A stretch of 64,000 nucleotides of DNA from Halovenus salina (GTDB taxonomy: Archaea > Halobacteriota > Halobacteria > Halobacteriales > Haloarculaceae), in NCBI RefSeq assembly GCF_026410925.1, contig NZ_CP112972.1:2294001-2358000 (forward strand), given 5' to 3'. Under the pieces are notes generated by a model that did not search any database, was not told the origin of the DNA, and saw nothing but the letters and a program-made list of their open reading frames with translations. The translations under genes were made by a program, and so were the position numbers. Below, piece by piece: positions 20,069 to 28,557 of the stretch; the stretch's first letter is position 1, and each line of letters begins with the position of its first letter.

Positions 20069-20784
20069 AGCGCCTCGTGTGCCTCGGCGAGCGTGAACTG
20101 TCCCTCGTAGAGCGCACTCCCGACGACCACCGCGTCGGCCCCGGCAGTCCTGAGCGAGCGGATATCCTCGATAGTCGCCACGCCGCCGCTGGCGATTACC
20201 GGGATATCGACGCCCTCGACCAGTCGCGCAACCGGCTCCGTCCGGACGCCCGCGAGCTGTCCCTCCACGTCGACATCGGTAAAGAGGATGCCGCCAGCGC
20301 CCAGTTCCTCGTAGCGCTGTGCGGCCTCGGCGGGGTCGATTCCGGTTCCCTCCGTCCAGCCGGAGACGACGACCTCGCCGTCTTTGGCATCGAGGCTGAC
20401 GAGCACGCTTTCCGGATACTGCTCGCTAATCTCGGCGACGATATCCGGGTTCTCGACGGCAGCAGTCCCGAGGATGACGCGGTCGACGCCGCCGTCGAGT
20501 AGCGCTGTCGCGTCCGAGACGGTTCGAATACCGCCGCCAAGCTGGACCGGCAGGTCACACGCCTGGACGACCGCCTCGATTGCCGCGGCGTTCTCGCGGT
20601 CACCCTCGAAGGCACCGTCGAGGTCGACCAGATGGAGCGTCTCGGCTCCTGCATCGACCCACCCCGTCGCTGCCTCGACCGGGTCGCCGTAGGTCGTCTC
20701 TGTGCCTCGCTCGCCGCCGACGAGCTGGACGACCTGCTCGTCCTGTATGTCGACTGCCGGAATCACCTCGAACTCGGGAAACAT
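20065..20784 (-). CDS. hisA: HisA, phosphoribosyl-formimino AICAR ribotide isomerase
   Basis: A 239-residue TIM-barrel enzyme of histidine synthesis that performs the Amadori rearrangement of ProFAR. The acid/base aspartates are D12 (IPAVDIQDEQVVQL) and the Asp in LFTDVDVEGQLAGV; the two phosphate-binding loops are LGGGIRTVSDA and ASGGVATIEDI. Full length. No other his gene lies in the window, which agrees with the scattered his genes of haloarchaea. Confidence 0.96.
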   Translation of the reverse strand: MFPEFEVIPAVDIQDEQVVQLVGGERGTETTYGDPVEAATGWVDAGAETLHLVDLDGAFEGDRENAAAIEAVVQACDLPVQLGGGIRTVSDATALLDGGVDRVILGTAAVENPDIVAEISEQYPESVLVSLDAKDGEVVVSGWTEGTGIDPAEAAQRYEELGAGGILFTDVDVEGQLAGVRTEPVARLVEGVDIPVIASGGVATIEDIRSLRTAGADAVVVGSALYEGQFTLAEAHEAL

Positions 20785-20829
20785 AGCTGGGGGTGAGTCA
20801 CCAGGAGACGAAAGGGTGTTGGTGTCCGG

Positions 20830-21768
20830 TCAGTTCGTCTCTGCGACTTCTGCAGCGAGCGCTTCGACTTTGCGGTCGAGGTCGTCGATTGCGTTGCTGT
20901 GTCGGGTAACTTCGTCGACAACGGCGTCGGCTTCGGTGGTGAGATCCTCTGCGGACGTGACCGATTCGTCGAGCATACTCGCGACCTCCTCTGTCGAGGC
21001 GGCCTGCTCGTCGGTTGCTGTCGCGACTTCGGCGATACCGTCGGAGACCTCTTCGACGACGCTGTGGATGTCTTCGAGAATCTCGACAGATTCCTCGACG
21101 TTCTCAATGCCCTCCTCGACGCGTTCGTTGTTGCGGTCGAGACTGTCGACGGCGACGGCCGTGTCGTCCTGTATCTGCGCAATCATGTCCTCGATGCGCC
21201 CGGCCTGGTCCTGGGACTCCTCCGCAAGTGACTTGACCTCTTCGGCGACGACCGCGAATCCTTCGCCAGCTTCGCCGGCTCGGGCGGCCTCGATCGAGGC
21301 GTTCAGTGCCAGCATGTTCGTCTGGTCGGCGATATCGTTGATGACGTCGACGATTTCGTCGATTTCCTCGACCTGCTGTTGGATTGTTTTCACGTTCTCG
21401 GCAACCTCGTCGGCGGCCGCGCTCACGTCTTCCATCGAGTCGCTCACCTCGGTGGCCGTTTCCTGGCCCTCCTGTGCGAGTTCGCGAGCTTCGGAGGCTG
21501 CTGAAGACACTTCTTCGGATGACGAGGCAATCTCCTCGACCGACGCCGAGAGGTTCGAGACCTCCTCGGCGACCTGCTTGATTCCCTCGGATTGTTCCGC
21601 TGTCCCATCACGAATCTCCGCGATGTGTGCGGCGATGTCTTCGGCCGAATCCTGTAGGTCTGCAAGCGACAGCTGTACCTCATCAGCCGCCTCGTAGGGG
21701 TGCCCGCCGTCAGTCGCGACGCGCTGTTCGGTGTTAGTCTGCTCTCCGGGTGTCTGCCCGTCGTTCAT
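20830..21768 (-). CDS. Soluble methyl-accepting transducer-like protein
   Basis: A 312-residue, very acidic coiled-coil protein that is nearly all transducer signalling domain. The conserved hairpin tip is NDIADQTNMLALNASIEAAR followed by AGEAGEGFAVVAEEVKSLAE, which in chemotaxis receptors contacts CheA/CheW. There is no membrane segment, PAS, GAF or globin sensor domain ahead of it; the first 35 residues look disordered. It may therefore read its signal through a partner protein, or act as an adaptor within receptor arrays. Confidence 0.88.
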   Translation of the reverse strand: MNDGQTPGEQTNTEQRVATDGGHPYEAADEVQLSLADLQDSAEDIAAHIAEIRDGTAEQSEGIKQVAEEVSNLSASVEEIASSSEEVSSAASEARELAQEGQETATEVSDSMEDVSAAADEVAENVKTIQQQVEEIDEIVDVINDIADQTNMLALNASIEAARAGEAGEGFAVVAEEVKSLAEESQDQAGRIEDMIAQIQDDTAVAVDSLDRNNERVEEGIENVEESVEILEDIHSVVEEVSDGIAEVATATDEQAASTEEVASMLDESVTSAEDLTTEADAVVDEVTRHSNAIDDLDRKVEALAAEVAETN

Positions 21769-21834
21769 TGTATGTTATAGATACCGGCCACTGCCATAAA
21801 CGTGTTACTCAACGGTCCTAGCTGGCGTCGGGAG

Positions 21835-23193
21835 TCAGTCGTCGGCGGCTGCTGTTCCGGAACGCTTGCTGGTCTGTGGGCTAGTCTCTTCGGCCGCAGC
21901 CGCGACTGCTTCGGCGACCTCTCGTGCCTCTCGGACGCGGCTTGGAATCCCCATCCTGGCGGTGTAGTTCGTCGCCATCGTCACGTCGGCAGGCAGCTCC
22001 AAGTCCTCCAGCAGCCACCAAGAGTTGTCCCAGGCGGGGAACCCGGGGTCGAGGCGCTCGATCGTAATGACCGACGCCGGGACGCCGACGGCCTCCTCGA
22101 ACTCGTTGCAGGCGATTTCGCCGAGGCGCTCGTCTGACTCGTCGAGAATATTCGGGTCGTGCATCCCACCGAGGAAGGCGGTCTGAACGCCTTCACGGCC
22201 GAACATCTGGTCGTTCCAGGAGACACCGAGCGTGTGTACGTCCTCGCCGTAGCCCACCTGGTACCCCTTCCCGGTGTGGTCGTGGTCGGCCGAGAGAAAC
22301 GCCATCGCCAGCTCGTTGTACCGCAGCTCGTCGAGGTCGTCGACGCCGTCGCCAAGCCCAGAGAGCAGGTTGCCAGCGGCCATAGCCGGGGTCGTCACGA
22401 CGAGATGGTCGACCACGTACCTGTCGTCGGGCGTCGTGAGGCGGTAGGGACCGCCCTCCTCCCCGGGGGCGACAACGTCACTGTCGAGTGGGTCGATTCC
22501 GGTGACGGGCGTCTCCAGCTCCACGCGGTCGCTGTAGGTCTCGGCGAGCGCACGCGGAAGCCGCTGATTCCCGCCCTCGAAGGAGACGGGCGGCGCGGTG
22601 TGGCCGTTGCCGACTCGCTGTCGAAACGCTTGGAGCAGACTGCCGGCCTCCTGTTCGCGCTGTAACAGCCCCTCGAGCGCGAATGCGGCAGGCATCTCCA
22701 TCGGGTCCGAGCCGTAGATACCGCCGTACAGCGGCCCGATGAACTTTTCGTAGGCCTCGCGGCCGAACTTGCGGACGAACAGCTCGCCCGCGGTCTCCTC
22801 GGGGCGTCCCTCGCGGGTGAGGGGTTCGGTTGCCATCCGGAGTTTGCCCCGCCAGGAGAGCAGGTCCGTCCCGAAAAACGCCGACACCGACAGGGGAGCG
22901 CGGCCGAGGTCGCCGTCTGCGTAGACGTAGAGTTCCTCCTCTTTGGCTTCGATGAACGCATCACCGACGCCGGCAACCTCAGCGAGGTCTGCTACACCGG
23001 GCGTCTTGCGCATCCGCTGTGGACCGACCTCGAGGATGTGGCCGTCGACCTCGCGGGAGTCGATGACACCACCCGGCTCGTCGCTCGCCTCCAGCGTGAC
23101 GCTGTCGACGCCACGCTCGGCGAGGTGGTGGGTGAGCGCCAGCCCGGTGATGCCCGCGCCCACGATACCGACGGTGTGTCGTGTTTCTGTCAT
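21835..23193 (-). CDS. hemG: Protoporphyrinogen oxidase (HemG/HemY type, FAD)
   Basis: A 452-residue flavoprotein that oxidises protoporphyrinogen IX to protoporphyrin IX. The FAD-binding motif is HTVGIVGAGITGLALTHHLA at the N terminus; LEASDEPGGVIDS and the C-terminal GFPAWDNS region support the amine-oxidase-like family. It starts 6 bases after the ferrochelatase stop, so the two last heme steps are encoded in one transcript, with hemH first. Confidence 0.88.
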   Translation of the reverse strand: MTETRHTVGIVGAGITGLALTHHLAERGVDSVTLEASDEPGGVIDSREVDGHILEVGPQRMRKTPGVADLAEVAGVGDAFIEAKEEELYVYADGDLGRAPLSVSAFFGTDLLSWRGKLRMATEPLTREGRPEETAGELFVRKFGREAYEKFIGPLYGGIYGSDPMEMPAAFALEGLLQREQEAGSLLQAFRQRVGNGHTAPPVSFEGGNQRLPRALAETYSDRVELETPVTGIDPLDSDVVAPGEEGGPYRLTTPDDRYVVDHLVVTTPAMAAGNLLSGLGDGVDDLDELRYNELAMAFLSADHDHTGKGYQVGYGEDVHTLGVSWNDQMFGREGVQTAFLGGMHDPNILDESDERLGEIACNEFEEAVGVPASVITIERLDPGFPAWDNSWWLLEDLELPADVTMATNYTARMGIPSRVREAREVAEAVAAAAEETSPQTSKRSGTAAADD

Positions 23194-23199
23194 TGTTCC

Positions 23200-24249
23200 T
23201 CAGTCGCTTCGTGGCGCGTTCAGACACATCGTCCCTGGCTCGTCCCGGCACTGACACTGCCGGAACTGGTAGTACTCCGGCTCGAAGTCCGCGAGGAACG
23301 GCTCGACCAGGTCAGCGAACAAGTCTCCGAGTCGCTCGTCGTCGTGTGGGATGGGGACTCGGTGGAACTCTTGGTCCGCGCCGATTGCGTCCTCTTCGAG
23401 TTCGATGTCGAGCTCCGAGAGGGTCTCACTCTGCTCGTGCAGGAAGCTGACGGGGTCGACGACGACACGGTCGTGGTCCAGCTCTTCGACGAGGTCCTCG
23501 GTTTCTGGCTCGGTCCAGGCGATGTCGCGGTTGCCGTGGTTCTGGTAGCCCAGGTGGTAGTCCTCGATGCCGACCATCGAGGCGATCGTCTCACAGAACT
23601 CCTCGACGTAGATGTCGTAGCGGCTTCCCTCGTCGAGGTAGTGTGCCGGGGTGCCGTGGGCCGAGAAGACAAACGCCGTCTCGTCGTCGTTGGGGTCGAT
23701 GTCGTTGTTGGCCAGAAACGAGGAGACGGCATCGGCACGAACACGGTTGTAGGTGGGGTGTTTGTGCCAGCCGGTGATACCACGCACATCGATATCGACG
23801 CCCTGCTCCTCGACGGCGTCTTCGAGTTCGTCGAGCGCGAGGACGTTCGTCGACGCACCACACAAGGGATAGACAGGGAGGCCAACGAGCGTGTCGACGC
23901 CGTCCTCGTCGGCGGCCTCGACAGCGTCCTCGATGAACGGCTCGGTGTACTGCATCCCGTTGTACGTGGTCACGTCGTACCCTCTGTCTTCGAGGACGGA
24001 TTCGAGGAACTCACTCTGTGTAACGGCCTGCTCGTTGAGCGGCGACCCCCCGATTTCCTTGTACTCCTCCATCAACCCCGGGGCGCGTCGCTTCGCGAGC
24101 TGGCGGGCGCGCTCCCGTGCCTCCTCCTCGGTGTCCGCCTCCTCGAGGTCCGCGTTTGCGAAGAAGATGCGTTCGAGATAATCGACGACGCGGTCCCGTT
24201 CTGGCTCTCCGGGTTCACCGAAGTTCAGCAGGACAATACCGGTATCCAT
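23200..24249 (-). CDS. hemH: Ferrochelatase with C-terminal Cys cluster
   Basis: A 349-residue enzyme that inserts Fe(II) into a porphyrin. The start MDTGIVLLNFGEPGEP and the catalytic-histidine region FVFSAHGTPAHYLDEG are typical; PVSFLHEQSETL is the second conserved site. The tail has three close cysteines (C332, C334 and C342, in QFRQCQCRDEPGTMCL). Several ferrochelatases bind a [2Fe-2S] cluster through such a tail, so a cluster is plausible. The ATG at 24247-24249 fits family length; the longer ORF to 24345 overlaps the divergent promoter. Confidence 0.93.
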   Translation of the reverse strand: MDTGIVLLNFGEPGEPERDRVVDYLERIFFANADLEEADTEEEARERARQLAKRRAPGLMEEYKEIGGSPLNEQAVTQSEFLESVLEDRGYDVTTYNGMQYTEPFIEDAVEAADEDGVDTLVGLPVYPLCGASTNVLALDELEDAVEEQGVDIDVRGITGWHKHPTYNRVRADAVSSFLANNDIDPNDDETAFVFSAHGTPAHYLDEGSRYDIYVEEFCETIASMVGIEDYHLGYQNHGNRDIAWTEPETEDLVEELDHDRVVVDPVSFLHEQSETLSELDIELEEDAIGADQEFHRVPIPHDDERLGDLFADLVEPFLADFEPEYYQFRQCQCRDEPGTMCLNAPRSD

Positions 24250-24370
24250 ACCCGTGGCTTGGACTAAACTAAGGTAGTTCTGTCGCTTGTTCCCGCCTGC
24301 TGGAAGCCGCTCTCCCCGGATATGCTCTGCACGAATCTCCCCCATATCAGAGATTAGTTATGAGCATGGG

Positions 24371-24380
24371 TAATTATTTA
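24371..24380 (+). promoter_or_regulatory. TATA-like box of the 38-residue gene
   Basis: TAATTATTTA is centred about 32 bases ahead of ATG 24408 in an otherwise GC-rich region. Confidence 0.5.
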
Positions 24381-24407
24381 ACTATTCTCGTTGTATGTTG
24401 CTGTGTG

Positions 24408-24524
24408 ATGGCTGCCAGCAATCAGACAGTCGCGGTCGACCACCCGACGGTTGTGCCAGAGAACTTCGAGCCCGAGGCCGAGCACTGTCCCGTCTGTGAA
24501 TCGTCTCCCTGTGAGTGTCGATGA
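24408..24524 (+). CDS. 38-residue Cys-rich microprotein
   Basis: The ORF encodes MAASNQTVAVDHPTVVPENF, then an acidic stretch, ending CPVCESSPCECR. The C-x2-C...C-x-C arrangement could bind one zinc ion or form half of a zinc ribbon. A clear TATA-like box, G/C-rich third positions and the tight acidic composition argue that it is real. It sits between hemH and the AlkP-superfamily gene, divergent from hemH. Function unknown. Confidence 0.62.
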   Translation: MAASNQTVAVDHPTVVPENFEPEAEHCPVCESSPCECR

Positions 24525-24561
24525 GACCAACCTTCTTGTAGGCGACACCTGAAACGGTGGT

Positions 24562-25908
24562 ATGGGACTGTTCGACCGGCTTCGTGGCGACGACCGTCCC
24601 CGTGTTGCAGTTATCGGCATCGACGGAGTGCCCTACAGTCTGTTATCGAGTCACTTCGACGAGTTCGAACACCTCGGTGCACTCGCTCAGGAGGGAACGG
24701 CAGGCACAATCGACAGCATTGTGCCGCCGGACTCGAACGCGTGCTGGCCGGCGCTGACGACCGGCCGGAATCCAGGCGAAACCGGCGTCTACGGCGCGAC
24801 CGACAGAGAAGTCGACACGTACGACACGTACATCCCGATGGGCAGAGAGGTGCAGGCAAAGCGGGTCTGGGGACGTGTCCACGACGCCGGCCGGCAGGCA
24901 ACCGTGATGAACGTCCCCGTGACGTTCCCGCCCGAACGCGGTGTCCAGCGGATGGTTTCGGGCTTTCTCTCGCCCGACCTCGACAAGGCCGCCTATCCCA
25001 ACGAGCTTCGGGAATACCTGACTGACATCGGCTACCGCATCGACACCGACGCCGGGCTGGGCCACCAGGACGACAAGACGGCGTTTCTGGACGACGCCCA
25101 CGAGACCCTCGACAAGCGCTTCGAAGCGTTCAAGCGCTACGTCGAACTCGACGACTGGGACCTCTTCTGGGGCGTGTTCATGACAACCGATCGGGTCAAC
25201 CACTTCCTGTTTCGCGAGTACGAAGAGGGCGGCGAGTCCGCCGAGACATTCATGGAGTTCTACCGCAAGCTCGACCGCTACATCGGCGAACTACGCGCGG
25301 CGTTGCCCGACGACGTGACCCTCGTCGTCGTCTCGGACCACGGCTTCACGACCATCGACTACGAGGTCAACTGCAACGAGTTCCTCGCCCGGGAGGGCTG
25401 GCTCGACTACGAGACCGACCAGCCGACGGCGCTGGCGGATATCGCCAACTCGGCGCGGGCGTACTCCTTTGTTCCCGGCCGGTTCTACCTCAACCTAGAG
25501 GGACGCGAGCCGCGTGGCTGTGTCCCCGAAGACGAGTACGAATCGACCAGAGCGGAGCTGAAGGCGGCATTAACGGAGCTGACCGGGCCGGACGGCAATC
25601 CGGTCGTCCAGCGCGTCGAGACCGCAGAGGGGGCCTTTCGCGGGAGCCACGACGACATCGCCCCCGACCTGGTGGCGATTCCACACGACGGCTTCGACCT
25701 GAAGGCGTCGTTCAACGGAACGACGGAGGTCTTCACGACGACACACAGAAACGGCATGCACACCTTCGACGATGCCTCGCTATTCATCGATCACTCCGAG
25801 GCCAATATCCAGGATGCTGACCTCTACGATATCGCACCGACGGTGCTGACGCTGCTCGGTGTGGAATACGACCGCGGCGAGTTCGACGGTGCGACACTGA
25901 TCAAGTAG
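24562..25908 (+). CDS. Alkaline phosphatase superfamily hydrolase (phosphodiesterase/nucleotide pyrophosphatase type)
   Basis: A 448-residue protein. The core metal sites appear in order: VAVIGIDGVPY (Asp), DSNACWPALTTGRNPGETGV (nucleophile region, where the family has Thr or Ser), MTTDRVNHFLF (Asp/His), VVVSDHGFTT (Asp-His), and RNGMHTFDDASLF (His). This is the type I phosphodiesterase/nucleotide pyrophosphatase layout. No signal peptide or membrane segment is visible, so it is probably cytosolic. Its substrate is not predictable. Its stop directly abuts the convergent cetZ stop. Confidence 0.88.
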   Translation: MGLFDRLRGDDRPRVAVIGIDGVPYSLLSSHFDEFEHLGALAQEGTAGTIDSIVPPDSNACWPALTTGRNPGETGVYGATDREVDTYDTYIPMGREVQAKRVWGRVHDAGRQATVMNVPVTFPPERGVQRMVSGFLSPDLDKAAYPNELREYLTDIGYRIDTDAGLGHQDDKTAFLDDAHETLDKRFEAFKRYVELDDWDLFWGVFMTTDRVNHFLFREYEEGGESAETFMEFYRKLDRYIGELRAALPDDVTLVVVSDHGFTTIDYEVNCNEFLAREGWLDYETDQPTALADIANSARAYSFVPGRFYLNLEGREPRGCVPEDEYESTRAELKAALTELTGPDGNPVVQRVETAEGAFRGSHDDIAPDLVAIPHDGFDLKASFNGTTEVFTTTHRNGMHTFDDASLFIDHSEANIQDADLYDIAPTVLTLLGVEYDRGEFDGATLIK

Positions 25909-26982
25909 TCAAAACAGGTCGTCGAGCTCATCGTTTTCGAACTCTTCGGTCGGGTCACGCTCCTCTGCGGCCTCGTGTGCCTCCCGGGCGCGTTCCATGA
26001 ACTCCTCGATGCGCTGGGAGCGCTCGACGCCGCCGAGCAGGACAAGCGAGGCAAGCCGGTCGCTGTCGAGCGGAAAGTCGCCGCCCCGGACCTGTAGCGA
26101 GCCGGTCTCCTCTTCGAGCCACTTGCGGGCGCGTTCGACACCCTTCCGCGGAATGCGGTCCGGGTCACCGGCGACGACCAGCAGTGCAGCCTCGGCGTCG
26201 ACGGCGTTCGGAAGACTCATCCCGGTAAACAGGGACTTCCGGGTGAGGCTTGTGACCGTGTTCACGTTGTCACCAGGGTCGGCCGCCGCCTCGGCGCTCG
26301 CGTACCCGAGCGAGGCGATACCGCCGTCCCGGAGCGTGTTGATGATCTCCGAGGAGTCGACGACACTCTCGCCGACGCCCTCGACGGCCTCGCCGGAGGC
26401 GAGCAGGAGGCCCACGCGCTGGGCAATCTGGTCGTTGATGTGGTCGAACCCCTCTTCGAGAGTCTCCTCGCTGGTCCGCCAGGCGTCGTTGTCGATGAGG
26501 AGAGATGCATCGGACTCGCGGATGACGGTCTTCAGTGACCGGCCGGCGTTGGCCTGGTAGAGGGCACCTTCGTCTCGGCCGGGAAGGATGCCGAGCACAT
26601 AGATAGGAACATTGTACACGCGTCGGAGCTCACGGGCAAGCGCGGGCGCACCACCGCTGCCGGTGCCGCCGCCGAGACCGGCGACGATGACGACCGCTTC
26701 GGCACTCGTCGAGATACGGCCGTCGAGCGCGTCCATCACCTCCGTGGACTCCTCCTGCATAATCTCTGCGGCGAGTTCGTTGTCGCCGCCGACGCCGTGG
26801 CCTTTCACTCGATCCTGGCCGATGAGCATCGTGTCGATACTGAGGGATTGTAAATCTGCCTTCGCAGTGTTGACGCCGAACGCACCCTGCACTGCACCAA
26901 ATCCCATATCGTGGTCGAACTCTGCCAGGACCTGTGTCACCTTCCCACCAGCCTGGCCGACCCCAATCAGGACGACTTGCAT
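25909..26982 (-). CDS. cetZ: CetZ, tubulin-like GTPase
   Basis: A 357-residue member of the FtsZ/tubulin superfamily. The GTP-binding loops are VVLIGVGQAGGKVTQ (T1) and the tubulin signature VVIVAGLGGGTGSGGAPALA (T4, GGGTGSG). The N-terminal MQVVLIGVGQAGGK is characteristic of CetZ, not FtsZ1/2. CetZ proteins polymerise at the membrane and control cell shape and motility in haloarchaea. The acidic tail ends NDELDDLF. Haloarchaea often carry several CetZ copies; which paralogue this is needs an alignment. Confidence 0.93.
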   Translation of the reverse strand: MQVVLIGVGQAGGKVTQVLAEFDHDMGFGAVQGAFGVNTAKADLQSLSIDTMLIGQDRVKGHGVGGDNELAAEIMQEESTEVMDALDGRISTSAEAVVIVAGLGGGTGSGGAPALARELRRVYNVPIYVLGILPGRDEGALYQANAGRSLKTVIRESDASLLIDNDAWRTSEETLEEGFDHINDQIAQRVGLLLASGEAVEGVGESVVDSSEIINTLRDGGIASLGYASAEAAADPGDNVNTVTSLTRKSLFTGMSLPNAVDAEAALLVVAGDPDRIPRKGVERARKWLEEETGSLQVRGGDFPLDSDRLASLVLLGGVERSQRIEEFMERAREAHEAAEERDPTEEFENDELDDLF

Positions 26983-27125
26983 GTGGTCTTGTTTTCACTA
27001 CCCCACCATGTAACTGTTGCTGACTCTGGTCTCTGTTTGAGCCGCCGTCCTGCTATCTGTGACCGAACGCACGAGGGCAAGCGGAGTTCGAAACCGACCA
27101 ATAACCCCCGCCCGTGGATGAACAC

Positions 27126-27494
27126 ATGGAACAGTCGTCCTCGTCGGCACTCGTGCCCATTGCGGTCGGCGGGTTCGCTGGTTCCGCCTGCCGCCACGTG
27201 CTCGCGGTCTCGCTACCGGCCGCTTTCCCCTGGGGAACGCTCGCGGCGAACGCCATCGGCACCTTCTTGCTCGGTGTTCTCCTCTACGACCGTCGGCTCG
27301 GCAACCGGCTGAACGCCCGGATACGGCTGCTGGTCGGCACCGGCTTTTGTTCGTCGTTCACGACCTACAGCACGTTCGCCGCCGAGACTGTCTCGCTGTC
27401 GCCGGCGCTGGCCGCGGCAAACGTCGCCGCGAACTACGGCCTCGGCTTCGTGGCTGTCTTGCTCGGACGTGCTGTCGCGAGGTGGAGGGCGTGA
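27126..27494 (+). CDS. crcB: Fluoride exporter subunit CrcB (first of a pair)
   Basis: A 122-residue protein with four membrane helices. The Fluc/CrcB landmarks are GGFAGSACRHVLA, WGTLAANAIGTFLLGVLLYD and GTGFCSSFTTYSTFAAE, the last lining the fluoride pore. Fluc channels are dual-topology dimers; two adjacent genes suggest a heterodimer of oppositely oriented subunits. ATG 27126 is chosen over GTG 27114. Its stop overlaps the start of the second gene (GTGA, 27491-27494). Confidence 0.93.
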   Translation: MEQSSSSALVPIAVGGFAGSACRHVLAVSLPAAFPWGTLAANAIGTFLLGVLLYDRRLGNRLNARIRLLVGTGFCSSFTTYSTFAAETVSLSPALAAANVAANYGLGFVAVLLGRAVARWRA

Positions 27495-27838
27495 CCGAGT
27501 TCCTGCTCGTCGGAATCGGCGGCGTGCTCGGCGCATGGGCTCGATATCTGTTGGGCCAGCAGGTCAATACAGACCGTCTGGATACCCTCGCTGTCAACGT
27601 TCTCGGAAGCTTTGCGCTCGGACTCCTGCTCGGGGTCCCAGAGACTCACCCGGTTTTTTCCGTTTTCGCGGTCGGCTTCTGTGGTGCCTTCACGACGTTC
27701 TCGACGTTTGCCGTCGAGACTGTCCAGTCCTTCGAGGCGGGGAACCGACAGCAAGCAGTGGGAAATGCTGTCGTCAATCTCCTGGGAGCGACCGTCGCCG
27801 TTGCTGCCGGGGTAACACTCGTTGCAGTCCTGAGTTAG
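27491..27838 (+). CDS. crcB: Fluoride exporter subunit CrcB (second of a pair)
   Basis: A 115-residue four-helix protein with GGVLGAWARYLLGQQ, DTLAVNVLGSFALGLLLG and GFCGAFTTFSTFAVETV, the same pore motifs as the upstream subunit but clearly diverged. The GTG start at 27491 overlaps the previous stop, implying coupled translation and equal amounts. Together they would export F- passively. It ends flush against a convergent gene. Confidence 0.92.
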   Translation: MTEFLLVGIGGVLGAWARYLLGQQVNTDRLDTLAVNVLGSFALGLLLGVPETHPVFSVFAVGFCGAFTTFSTFAVETVQSFEAGNRQQAVGNAVVNLLGATVAVAAGVTLVAVLS

Positions 27839-28540
27839 TTACTCATCGCCGACCGGCTTCCGTCGGAGGGCGTCGATGTGGTCCTGGAGGGCGTTGAGCT
27901 GGGATTCGAGCTGTTCGCGGCGGTCGATGAGCTCGCTCAGCTCGTCGGTGTTGACCGAGTGGTTCTGTGCGAGGGCGGCCTCCAGGGAGTCATTGGTCGC
28001 CTCGACGAGGAAAGTCGCGGTCTGGAGCACCTCGTGTGGTGCACCCTTGTAGTCATAGAGCGTGACGCCGCCCGACGATGCCGAGTACGAGACCAGCGGC
28101 ACCTCCTCTTCGCGGTGGTAGCTCGTGGCCACGTCGAGTTCGGTGACGGGGTTGTGTCGGTCCTGTGTAACTTCGAGACGGACCAGATAGAACGGCTCTG
28201 CGAGCGAGGGATAGGTCTCGGCGAGGTCACGAAGCGTATCGGCCGGGCCGACCCCAAGCTGGGCCTCCACGTCGCCGAAAAAGTGTGGCGAGTTCGTCAG
28301 CGCCAGCGCCACTGTGTAGAATATCTCCTGGTTGTTCTCGGCGAACTCTCGAATCCGCTCGCGCAACTGCTCGTACTCGCCTTCGATGGACAGCTTCTCG
28401 AACTCGTCGAGCAAGGCACGCGTCCCGCGCTCGTGGTCCAAAAACTCCTCCACGACAGTTCCGAGCATCTCCTTGCTGTCCACGTCGTCCATATCTCCCC
28501 GTTCGTCGTCAGCCTCCTTACCGTTTCGGTCGGCGGTCAA
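27839..28540 (-). CDS. Conserved-looking haloarchaeal protein with C-terminal coiled coil, 233 residues
   Basis: An acidic soluble protein. The first 25 residues are charged and probably disordered; residues 30-120 are helical (EEFLDHERGTRALLDEFEKL at the start); a mixed beta region follows (EVPLVSYSASSGGVTLYDYK), and the last 40 residues form a heptad-like coil (LSELIDRREQLESQLNALQD). I do not recognise a family. It starts 17 bases after the M28 peptidase stop on the same strand, so the two are probably cotranscribed. Confidence 0.6.
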   Translation of the reverse strand: MTADRNGKEADDERGDMDDVDSKEMLGTVVEEFLDHERGTRALLDEFEKLSIEGEYEQLRERIREFAENNQEIFYTVALALTNSPHFFGDVEAQLGVGPADTLRDLAETYPSLAEPFYLVRLEVTQDRHNPVTELDVATSYHREEEVPLVSYSASSGGVTLYDYKGAPHEVLQTATFLVEATNDSLEAALAQNHSVNTDELSELIDRREQLESQLNALQDHIDALRRKPVGDE

Positions 28541-28557
28541 CGACTGTCGGCCGGCCG

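Noticed and set aside
23038..24267. 409-codon plus-strand frame across hemG/hemH
   Set aside because: Antisense shadow of ferrochelatase with no recognisable domain.
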